Shown piece after piece: positions 20,348-27,301 of a DNA stretch of 64,000 nt. Under the pieces are notes generated by a model that saw only the letters and a list, made by a program, of their open reading frames with translations, was not told where the DNA came from and searched no databases. The translations under genes and the position numbers were made by a program. Where the stretch lies: positions 186,001-250,000 of the forward strand of contig NZ_AZRK01000001.1 in the NCBI RefSeq assembly GCF_002895485.1, in the 5' to 3' direction. This DNA comes from Petrotoga sp. 9PWA.NaAc.5.4. GTDB taxonomy: Bacteria > Thermotogota > Thermotogae > Petrotogales > Petrotogaceae. How positions within the stretch are numbered: position 1 is the first letter of the stretch; the number at the start of each line of letters is the position of its first letter.

Positions 20348-20912
20348 AAAATTCACCTCCAGCAGTCGGTGCATAGGCAGACTGTATGTTTTCCAAAAAT
20401 CCTTTAACAGAATAATCAAAAAATTTGTCACCAATGTATAATTGTAATCCACCTATGATTTCTTCATTATATTCAGTTATTAACTTTATTTTTCTTCCGG
20501 TTTTATTATGAATAACGTTTTTGATATCTTTCAACAATTCATTTGAAATTTTCTTTGATAATACAATCTTAACTTCTACAACCTTTTTTAATTCCAAACT
20601 TTCTTCGTGTAAAATACTGCTAATAAGAGGGATTAACTGTTGCCTACGCTTCTGAACCAATATACGTAAAAAATTACGAAAAATATTATTATTTAACCCG
20701 CTTATTTCTAAAAGCTTATCAACGATATAATCATAAGGTAATAAAGGGCTATAAACGATGTCTCTAATTGATTCGTCTTTTTCGACAGTTTCTACAATTT
20801 TTTGAAAAGCTTCTACAAAATTATCAAGGTTTTCAATTTCCCCGCTTTCTCTTAAAACCTCTAAAAAAGCATACACATATTTAGAGGCTAAATAATAAGA
20901 AGCTTTCATCAT
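20337..20912 (-). CDS. atpH: F1 ATP synthase delta subunit
   Basis: Peripheral-stalk cap linking F1 to the b subunits. The 191-aa protein has the N-terminal helical domain ([24 protein letters not shown]) and the conserved C-terminal motif [23 protein letters not shown]. Two consecutive ATG codons (20912, 20909) follow AAGGGGAC; the first overlaps the atpF stop as ATGA. It overlaps atpA by 11 bases. Sequence is weakly conserved as is normal for delta. Confidence 0.94.
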   Translation of the reverse strand: MMKASYYLASKYVYAFLEVLRESGEIENLDNFVEAFQKIVETVEKDESIRDIVYSPLLPYDYIVDKLLEISGLNNNIFRNFLRILVQKRRQQLIPLISSILHEESLELKKVVEVKIVLSKKISNELLKDIKNVIHNKTGRKIKLITEYNEEIIGGLQLYIGDKFFDYSVKGFLENIQSAYAPTAGGEFFEG

Positions 20913-21400
20913 AAGTCCCCTTTATCTTGAAGGCTTTTTATTGCTCTTCTAACTATTTCTTCATTTTTTTGTTTGTCTATTTGTTCTTTAAGTATCATAG
21001 AAGAAATGCTAAGCGATAATGCAATTAACTTTGACTGTAAATCTTTCACAGCATTTTCTTTTATCTCTTCAGCTTCCTTTTCGGCTTTCTCCAAAATATT
21101 TTTACGTTGATTTTCTGCTTCTTCCTGCGTAGATTTTAAAATTAATTTTGCCTGCTCATTCGCTTGTTCAATAATTTCATGCCTTTTATCTTCTATTTCC
21201 AATAATTGCTTATCTAATTCTTCTTTTTTAGCCTGTGCTTCTAACCTAAGTTTCTCAGCCTCATTCAAATTCTTTTCAACTTCTTGTTTACGCTTATCCG
21301 TAATATCAAAATAAGGCTTATACAATAACCTATACATTAAAAGCATAAAAGCTATAAAACCCACTAAATTAACTATCGAAGTAAGATTAAAAGATAACAT
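20909..21400 (-). CDS. atpF: Fo ATP synthase b subunit
   Basis: Peripheral-stalk subunit. The 163-aa protein has one N-terminal membrane segment (IVNLVGFIAFMLLMYRLLYKPY, residues ~8-29) and then a long charged coiled coil (DKRKQEVEKNLNEAEKLRLE onward). The C-terminal part (IALSLSISSMILKEQIDKQKN) should bind delta. ATG with GGGGTGATTTA upstream. 4-base overlap with atpH. Only one b gene is present, so the stalk should be a b homodimer. Confidence 0.95.
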   Translation of the reverse strand: MLSFNLTSIVNLVGFIAFMLLMYRLLYKPYFDITDKRKQEVEKNLNEAEKLRLEAQAKKEELDKQLLEIEDKRHEIIEQANEQAKLILKSTQEEAENQRKNILEKAEKEAEEIKENAVKDLQSKLIALSLSISSMILKEQIDKQKNEEIVRRAIKSLQDKGDL

Positions 21401-21455
21401 TAAATCACCCCTTCAGGGATCTTTCTTTATATTTTCCCAAAATATATTTACATGT

Positions 21456-21746
21456 TTATGGAAGAACAAACAACAATATTAAAGCAACGACCAACGAGTA
21501 AAGACCCGTTGTCTCAGCAATAGCATCAGCTAAAATCATATTTGTTCTTATTGTACCAGCAAGTTCGGGCTGCCTCGCCATAGCATCCATAGCATGAGCT
21601 CCAACTTGACCTTCACCCAATCCAGGACCAATAGCTCCTATTCCCATTGCAATTCCTGCCCCTAACAATTTACCTAAATAATAAAGTCCCCATCCTACAT
21701 ATCCACCGTTTTCAATTAAAGTTTGAAGCATTGAACTTAGATCCAT
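21456..21746 (-). CDS. atpE: Fo ATP synthase c subunit with two-carboxylate ion site
   Basis: Subunit of the rotating membrane ring, 96 aa in two membrane helices joined by the polar loop ARQPE (57-61). Ion-site residues visible: Glu45 in GLGEGQ on helix 1, and AETTGLY (Glu78, Thr79, Thr80, Tyr83) on helix 2. These match positions 32, 65, 66, 67 and 70 of Ilyobacter tartaricus c, where position 32 is Gln. The Glu32/Glu65 pair with T/S66, T67 and Y70 is the two-carboxylate Na+ motif described for Fusobacterium nucleatum, so Na+ coupling is inferred. An N-terminal ~13-residue extension is present. SD GGGAGGAAAAGAG precedes the ATG. Confidence 0.97.
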   Translation of the reverse strand: MDLSSMLQTLIENGGYVGWGLYYLGKLLGAGIAMGIGAIGPGLGEGQVGAHAMDAMARQPELAGTIRTNMILADAIAETTGLYSLVVALILLFVLP

Positions 21747-21846
21747 CTCTTTTCCTCCCTTGCTTTTTATAATATTCTTTTATAATTTCTAAAACTTACA
21801 TTTTGTTGATATTATAATTAAAGCTTAAAAATCGCTAATATAAAAC

Positions 21847-22665
21847 CTAATCCAACATAGTACCAATATAAACTATAGTTAATAAAGAAAATACAAACGC
21901 TTGAATTATTCCAAAAAACCATCCAAAAATAGCCCAAAGAAACACTGGCATTACAAAATATTTTATCAAACTACTTATAATTAAAACCAACATACCTCCT
22001 CCCACTACGTTACCATATAACCTAAAAGAATGAGATATTGGCTTTGCGATTTCACTAACAATGTTTATAGGAAACATTATCGGATTTGGTTCAAGTAACG
22101 ATTTAAACCATTTCCCAATTCCTTTTGATCTTATAGCAAAAAAATGGCTTATTATCAAAACCATTATTGCGTATGTTAGGTTCACATTTAAATCAGAAGT
22201 AGGAGGATACCATGTATCTGTAAACAACTGTACTTTAAGACCGTCAGCTATAGGAACAACATTTATTCCAGGAATACCCCCTAAAACATTTGACACAACT
22301 ATGTATAAAAAAAACGTAGTAGCTATAACAAAGGTATGTTTTCTATATTTTGGATTTGGAACAACTTCTTCTGTGATTTCCCAAAAAAAATCAAAAAAAC
22401 TTTCAACCGCTGCCTGTAACCTTCCAGGAATCCTTTCAAATTTCACACTTCGCGCAAATAAAAGAAGGATAAACATCACAGAAAAAGACATTATCAACGT
22501 CATAGGATTTATTTGACCAAAAAAACCACCTTTCCCAAAAGAAACAATCCAACTTTGACCTACACCTTCTAAATTCATTTCGAATATAAATAAATTTACT
22601 AACCCTAACCCAATATAAAGAATGAAAAAAAAGATAGTCATATTTTTTAGTCTCTCAGTTGTCAC
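21847..22665 (-). CDS. atpB: Fo ATP synthase a subunit
   Basis: Membrane stator that forms the ion half-channels against the c ring. The 272-aa protein has about six hydrophobic segments. The essential Arg is in ISHSFRLYGNVVGG near residue 215, and the closing helix contains FGIIQAFVFSLLTIVYIG. Upstream NPKYRKHTF and LTYAIMVLIISHFF blocks are also conserved. The start is GTG at 22665, 5 bases after GGAGGTG. A decayed copy of the dispersed element occupies its leader, inside the atp operon. Confidence 0.95.
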   Translation of the reverse strand: MTTERLKNMTIFFFILYIGLGLVNLFIFEMNLEGVGQSWIVSFGKGGFFGQINPMTLIMSFSVMFILLLFARSVKFERIPGRLQAAVESFFDFFWEITEEVVPNPKYRKHTFVIATTFFLYIVVSNVLGGIPGINVVPIADGLKVQLFTDTWYPPTSDLNVNLTYAIMVLIISHFFAIRSKGIGKWFKSLLEPNPIMFPINIVSEIAKPISHSFRLYGNVVGGGMLVLIISSLIKYFVMPVFLWAIFGWFFGIIQAFVFSLLTIVYIGTMLD

Positions 22666-22693
22666 TCACGCACCTCCTCTTCCTTAACTTCTA

Positions 22694-22830
22694 CTATCTT
22701 AAAAATTATGAAATTCAGTTTCTATGAATATTTTAACGTTCAATTTTTTCAAAAATCTCTCCCTTGTTATAAACCCACCTTAAACTCAGATGCTTATTTT
22801 TAAAAAACCTTTATTTTAAAGATACTTCAG
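22694..22830 (+). repeat. Dispersed leader element, internally deleted copy upstream of atpB
   Basis: Begins CTTAAAAATTATGAAATTC, has TATGAATATTTTAACG and TTTTTTCAAAAATCTCTCCC, then jumps to ACCCACCTTAAACTCAGATGCTTATTTTTAAAAAA, and ends near TTTAAAGATACTT. The central hairpin is lost. It lies about 28 bases from the atpB GTG in the usual orientation. Confidence 0.65.
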
Positions 22831-22839
22831 CTATACAAT

Positions 22840-23178
22840 CTATTTATAAGAAAGGTAAACAGAAACTTTCATATTGATTAAACCTAAAAAGCTTAACATT
22901 AACGCGGTCAAAGAATTATAGGCTGCAATACCCAAAATTATGCCATATAAAAGATATCTAAGAAAAAATCCCGGCAAAATCTTTCTTACTTTTGAACCAA
23001 CTTCCATTTTTTTAATCTCTTCTGCCAAAGAATAAAACCCTAAAATAGCTCCTAATCCGCCCCAAAGCACCCACAAAGATTCATAAGAAAAGAAAAAAGA
23101 AAGTGTCACAGTTTCAATCGCTACTATTATTACTGTTTTTATTATTAACTCTTTGAGCTTCTTTTTCAGCTCTGTCAT
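22840..23178 (-). CDS. atpI: AtpI-like ATP synthase accessory membrane protein
   Basis: A 112-aa protein with about four hydrophobic segments, between atpZ and atpB, the usual place of atpI. AtpI proteins assist c-ring assembly and, with AtpZ, have been proposed to handle Mg2+/Ca2+. The ATG at 23178 follows GAGG by 9 bases but lies 65 bases inside atpZ, an unusually long overlap; a later start is possible. No catalytic motif is expected. Assignment rests on size, topology and position more than on residue identity. Confidence 0.72.
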   Translation of the reverse strand: MTELKKKLKELIIKTVIIVAIETVTLSFFFSYESLWVLWGGLGAILGFYSLAEEIKKMEVGSKVRKILPGFFLRYLLYGIILGIAAYNSLTALMLSFLGLINMKVSVYLSYK

Positions 23179-23392
23179 ATTTTTCAGCCTCTTTCAAAAG
23201 CTCTTTTACTGCCGAATATAATCCCGAAATCATACCTAAAAATATCAACAAAACTATCCATATTTGCTGTCCTGTAAATTTAGTTATTAAATATCCTATC
23301 AAAAAACCAACAAAAATATTTGACAAAACAATTACAGCAAAATAAACGATCAGATTCAATGAACGAAAATAATCAAAGTTATACTTCTTCAA
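23114..23392 (-). CDS. atpZ: AtpZ-like small membrane protein heading the ATP synthase operon
   Basis: A 92-aa protein with two membrane segments (LIVYFAVIVLSNIFVGFLIG; IWIVLLIFLGMISGLYSA) and a charged, Asn/Ser-rich C-terminus. The G-x-x-x-G-x-x-x-D/T hairpin followed by a second helix ending G-x-Y/F fits the AtpZ/ATPase_gene1 family found before atpI. ATG at 23392 follows GGAGG. It is the first gene of the operon; no strong promoter was identified upstream. Confidence 0.72.
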   Translation of the reverse strand: MKKYNFDYFRSLNLIVYFAVIVLSNIFVGFLIGYLITKFTGQQIWIVLLIFLGMISGLYSAVKELLKEAEKYDRAEKEAQRVNNKNSNNSSD

Positions 23393-23545
23393 TTTTTAAC
23401 CTCCATAAAAATAACCTAATAACAATTATACTATTTATTCGATAAAAATTCAAATATGTATGTTAACTAATTGATATGACACACTCACATATAGTCTTTA
23501 CATCCCTTAAAATCATGGCTTACAGATATTTAATGAAAAACTTAA

Positions 23546-23677
23546 GATAAACAATCATTAAGACAAGAAGGAATGAAAGAAGGTATCGAAAAAGGTAAAC
23601 ATGAAGCTGAAAAAGAATTCGCAATTAAGGCATTGAGTTGAAGATTTGGAAGAGAATTATCTGTAAATTTATTATAA
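23546..23677 (+). pseudogene. Remnant of an Rpn-family (PD-(D/E)XK) recombination-promoting nuclease/transposase
   Basis: In one frame this reads DKQSLRQEGMKEGIEKGKHE, then AEKEFAIKALS, an in-frame TGA at 23639, then RFGRELSVNLL and a stop. The Glu/Gly/Lys repeats followed by a short helix and RFG..L are the usual C-terminal tail of Rpn/transposase_31-type proteins. The nuclease domain is absent, so only the 3' end survives. It lies on the opposite strand to its neighbours in the 440-base gap ahead of atpZ. Nothing else in 23393-23832 looks functional. Confidence 0.6.
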
Positions 23678-23832
23678 CCAACATTAATTCACAATTACAT
23701 AATTGGTCCAATTTGTATTCTTTTATTATCATAACTTTTAAATCAAGAGATTAGTAAAAGCAACCTTTAAAAGGAATTAAACAAATTCTCTTTTTAAAGG
23801 GATAAATACAATATATTTGATAAATTAATACG

Positions 23833-24399
23833 TTAATCAATTAAAATATAAGAAAACTTTTTCGTTAATATTAAAGATTGGGTATTTTTTTGATCAATTT
23901 TAGCGATTACTTCCCAATCACCTTCTACCAATGTTTCATTAATCTCAATTCCTATGGAAGGATATGTAAGCGCCTGAGTTACCATTTCACCTTTTCCTGG
24001 CGTTTTTAAGAATAATTCTATCAGTATTTTTTTATTATCTTCATCAATCCCTATACTATTTAGATTCAAAACATAACCTCCTGTCCTTTTTTCTCCAGCA
24101 CTTATACAGATAATAAAAGGAACTTTCTTTACATCGGTGACTGGTACATTATTTTGATAAATCAATACATCAGGTGTTTGACTTCTTACAAAACATTCGA
24201 CAATTTCATAATTCATTGCCTTCTCTCCTTTTTCTTGTGATTCATCGAATATAAGATCATTTTTTTCTATGTATTCATCAGTATTTTTTCCAACTTCTTC
24301 TTCAATAAGTTTTTCCTCTGATGAAGAATACAAAAAATATCCTGTCCCTAAAATAATTCCAGTCATCAAAACAATCATAAATATTTGATTAAAATTCAT
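23833..24399 (-). CDS. PrcB-domain protein with N-terminal membrane anchor
   Basis: A 188-aa protein. Residues ~6-25 form one hydrophobic segment with no lipobox Cys, so it is anchored or exported. After an acidic linker (27-60), residues ~63-185 match the PrcB C-terminal domain pattern: YEIVECF, the TGGYVLNLNSI block (TGGY at 106-109), ILIELFLKTPGKGEMVTQAL and TYPSIGIEI. PrcB was named from the protease complex of Treponema denticola, whose protease is a subtilisin-like lipoprotein; such a protease is encoded upstream here. The two genes are separated by 405 bases with a terminator and a repeat copy, so they are probably not one transcript. Confidence 0.75.
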   Translation of the reverse strand: MNFNQIFMIVLMTGIILGTGYFLYSSSEEKLIEEEVGKNTDEYIEKNDLIFDESQEKGEKAMNYEIVECFVRSQTPDVLIYQNNVPVTDVKKVPFIICISAGEKRTGGYVLNLNSIGIDEDNKKILIELFLKTPGKGEMVTQALTYPSIGIEINETLVEGDWEVIAKIDQKNTQSLILTKKFSYILID

Positions 24400-24430
24400 A
24401 ATATCTCCTCCTCGTATAATAGTAAATAGT

Positions 24431-24640
24431 CACTTTAGAAATTCTAAAATCTAAGTTTTGCCAATATTTTAGTTTTAAATTTTTTCAAAAATACCTCCAT
24501 AGCTCTAATCTTTACTAATTCTTAATTCTTTTAACTTTTTCGGTACTTGTACCAAAGGTGGGAAAGAGGGCTCCGCCCTGGACCCATTTTAAATTCAAAT
24601 GCTTATTTTTAAAAAATTCCCAATTCCTAAAATCTTTAAT
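24431..24640 (+). repeat. Dispersed leader element upstream of the PrcB-like gene
   Basis: Starts with CACTTTAGAAATTCTAAAA (a perfect TTTAGAA-A-TTCTAAA palindrome). It has TTTTTTCAAAAATACCTCC, CTAATCTTTACTAATTC, the core AGAGGGCTCCGCCCTGGACC and AAATGCTTATTTTTAAAAAA, and ends with a decayed AATTCCTAAAATC. It lies 31 bases from the ATG at 24399. The rest of the 24400-24805 gap holds a terminator and AT-rich sequence. Confidence 0.88.
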
Positions 24641-24750
24641 TAAAATATAGTCTTCAACTTAACTCCATTATAAATCCAAAACTTTAATTTTTGAAAATTT
24701 TTTATTTATAAAATGCCTGCAATTATCATTTAATTATACATCAAAAATAT

Positions 24751-24791
24751 ATAAAAAATATTAAAGTTGGGACCTTTAGGCCCCAACTTTA
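24751..24791 (-). terminator. Intrinsic terminator after the subtilisin-like gene
   Basis: TAAAGTTGGG (24762-24771) pairs with CCCAACTTTA (24782-24791). On the minus strand the hairpin is followed by TAATATTTTTTAT. It ends the two-gene lipoprotein operon. Confidence 0.85.
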
Positions 24792-24805
24792 TTTAAAGCT
24801 ATAAC

Positions 24806-27283
24806 TTAAAATATTGTCCAAGGAACGCCGTATCCACCGTATTCATCTATAAATCCAAAACCAGGATTATTTATAGGAATTGCTACTGGAATATTATTAT
24901 TATTTATTGTTATCTCTCCACTTATACCAAATGGTTTAGCTATTACAATGTCATCTAACCACGCCGTATCTTCACCCACAGACAGACTAATATCTTTTTC
25001 ATACGCAAATCTTACGGTGTGGCTCCCACTATCTAATAAAACACTATAAGTCATCCAATCTTGTTCGCCACTTAAACGCAACTTTTCAACATTATTTACA
25101 TACACTTTAAACCAATCATAATTATTCTCCGAAGATACTTTAACCTTAAAAGACAATGAAGCGACAGTATCAACAGTAAATGTTGTTTCTACCCAACTTT
25201 TTTGATTATCATTAATATTTCCAAATTTCAGAACTTTAGCTCCATCAATTACTTCTATATAGGGTTCTGCATGTCCGCCACTTTCCCAGTTAAAGAACTC
25301 ATGTTCTAAATCACCATCTTCGAAATCTTCCTTTGCAATTATTTTTTCTTCAGGTATATCTCCTTCATAATCATAAACTAAATAATAATGACCGCTCTCT
25401 TCTATATAAGGTAATAAATCAATAATTATTTTCTCGTAACTTCTTATATCAAAAGCTTCCACAATATAAAAATCTTGATCTAATAATAAAACAGATAAAC
25501 TTCCTGGGAATGGAAGGTCGCTTGTTAGTTTTGCTTTAAACTGGGTAGTTTCAAATTCTTGAGTATATATTGTTGTTTGAGTATATATTGTTGGTATGTC
25601 TTCTGAGAGAGGTTCTACAGTAACTTTATTTGTATAACTAAGCGCTTCTGCCATTCTGTAATTAGGTGCATATGCATATAAATACTCTGGGCCACCTATA
25701 ATTATTTTGTATTCTCCCGGCTCTATCCAAGCAAATAATTCGTAACCTTCATTATTAGTCTTGCCATAATATCTTTTACCCGTTTCTTTATTTTCTAAAG
25801 TAATGTTAACGCCGGGTAAATAATAGCCACCCTTTTTAGTTTTTGCTTCTACTCTTAGAATACCGCCCTTATATTCATTTGGGTCAAGATTAAGAGAGTT
25901 CGCGGCATTTATTCTTCCATAGCCTGAAGCAGTATCATAACCTGAAACATCTATATCTTCTGCTCCTTCTTCTATCATCTTTCTTATTTGATAAACATCT
26001 GCATCTGGATATTTTTCTTTCAATAACGCTGCTAAAGCAGAAACATAAGGAGCCGCCATAGAAGTACCTGCCCAATAAGCGTAAGGTTCTTTCCCACCTA
26101 CTCCTTCTATTCCTTCACTTGAAGCAAGTCTTACCGGAATAGATGAAATTACGTTGTCACCTGGAGCTGCTACAGAGACATATTCTCCCCTTGAAGAAAA
26201 AGAAGTAACTTCATCTCTTGCATTACTTGCTGCAACACCTATTACTCCAGTAAATGCTGATGGGTAATGCCAGAATTGATCAGTAGTATCATTACCAGCA
26301 GATGCAACAACCACTACGTTATTCATAAGAGCGTAATCAAATGCATCTTTTAGTATGTTGGAATATCCTCCACCACCCCAACTGTTTGATAAGACGTTTG
26401 CTCCGTTATTTACAGCCCATACTATTCCGTCAGCGACTGCATAGTCGCCCACATAACTAGGTCTAAAGATTCTAATAGGCATAATCTTAGCATCTGGTGC
26501 TAATCCTGATATTCCTATATCATTATTTCTTTTAGCAGCTATTATTCCAGCTGTATGCGTTCCATGACCGTCTGAATCAGAATCTATATTGGGCGCAATT
26601 GTCCTTCTATAATAAGGATCGTAACCTTGCACTAATTGACCTTCTAAATCAGGATGAGTGCCGTCTGTACCTGTATCTAATAATCCAACTATTACTCCCT
26701 CTCCAGTTGCGGAAGCCCAAGCGGTTTCGGCTTCTAATCGGTCAAGAGCATATTGGAAGCTTCTAAACGGATCTGTTGTTTCTGGAGTGACATTGTTATT
26801 GAGCTGTATAGAATTGTTTCTTTGAATTTGAGGATCTTGGCCTTTAATTACAGGAATTAATCTTCTATCGGTATAATTTGGTTCGATGTATCTTATCCCA
26901 TCTATCTTTTCATTTTTAATAATCTCAAAAGCTTTATTTACATCCATAACACTTGTGTCTAATTTTATAAGTACTGCATTAAGTTCAGGTATTTCTTTTT
27001 CAACTTTCGCACCTTTCTCATCTTTAAATTTTGACAATAACTCCTTTACTGCTTCGTCTCTTTTTCCTTCTTCATAACCAACAACTAATTCATTATCGTT
27101 ATATTCGCGACCTTGAAGTTCTATAAAAGTCGGAATATATATTCTTGAATTATTTAGATTTGAAACAGAATTATCGTTTAGATTATTATCATAATCAGAT
27201 ATTGCATTCAAGTTCATACAACCTGAAATTATAAAAACCAAAGAAACAGCTAAAACAACTATTATTGAAAATCTCTTTTTCAT
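24806..27283 (-). CDS. Subtilisin-like (S8) serine protease lipoprotein
   Basis: Secreted or surface-anchored peptidase of 825 aa. Signal peptide residues 1-21 with lipobox IISG-Cys22. An inhibitor-type prodomain follows (~60-140, ELVVGYEEG to RYIEPNYTDR). The catalytic triad is visible: Asp203 (GLLDTGTDGTHPDL), His240 (DSDGHGTHTAG) and Ser408 (AGTSMAAPYVSALAALL), with the oxyanion Asn in ASAGND near 331. After ~470 come a carboxypeptidase-regulatory-like domain (GILRVEAKTKKGGYYLPGVN) and a C-terminal jelly-roll-like domain (EDFEDGDLEHEFFNWESGGH; residues ~660-790). It follows the Fn3-like lipoprotein by 18 bases, so the two form an operon. Likely role: extracellular protein or peptide use. 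Confidence 0.9.
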   Translation of the reverse strand: MKKRFSIIVVLAVSLVFIISGCMNLNAISDYDNNLNDNSVSNLNNSRIYIPTFIELQGREYNDNELVVGYEEGKRDEAVKELLSKFKDEKGAKVEKEIPELNAVLIKLDTSVMDVNKAFEIIKNEKIDGIRYIEPNYTDRRLIPVIKGQDPQIQRNNSIQLNNNVTPETTDPFRSFQYALDRLEAETAWASATGEGVIVGLLDTGTDGTHPDLEGQLVQGYDPYYRRTIAPNIDSDSDGHGTHTAGIIAAKRNNDIGISGLAPDAKIMPIRIFRPSYVGDYAVADGIVWAVNNGANVLSNSWGGGGYSNILKDAFDYALMNNVVVVASAGNDTTDQFWHYPSAFTGVIGVAASNARDEVTSFSSRGEYVSVAAPGDNVISSIPVRLASSEGIEGVGGKEPYAYWAGTSMAAPYVSALAALLKEKYPDADVYQIRKMIEEGAEDIDVSGYDTASGYGRINAANSLNLDPNEYKGGILRVEAKTKKGGYYLPGVNITLENKETGKRYYGKTNNEGYELFAWIEPGEYKIIIGGPEYLYAYAPNYRMAEALSYTNKVTVEPLSEDIPTIYTQTTIYTQEFETTQFKAKLTSDLPFPGSLSVLLLDQDFYIVEAFDIRSYEKIIIDLLPYIEESGHYYLVYDYEGDIPEEKIIAKEDFEDGDLEHEFFNWESGGHAEPYIEVIDGAKVLKFGNINDNQKSWVETTFTVDTVASLSFKVKVSSENNYDWFKVYVNNVEKLRLSGEQDWMTYSVLLDSGSHTVRFAYEKDISLSVGEDTAWLDDIVIAKPFGISGEITINNNNIPVAIPINNPGFGFIDEYGGYGVPWTIF

Positions 27284-27301
27284 TTTGTCTTACCCCCTTT
27301 C

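Noticed and set aside
22061-22516. Plus-strand open frame inside atpB
   Set aside because: Shadow of the conserved atpB sequence on the other strand; no ribosome-binding site or recognisable protein.
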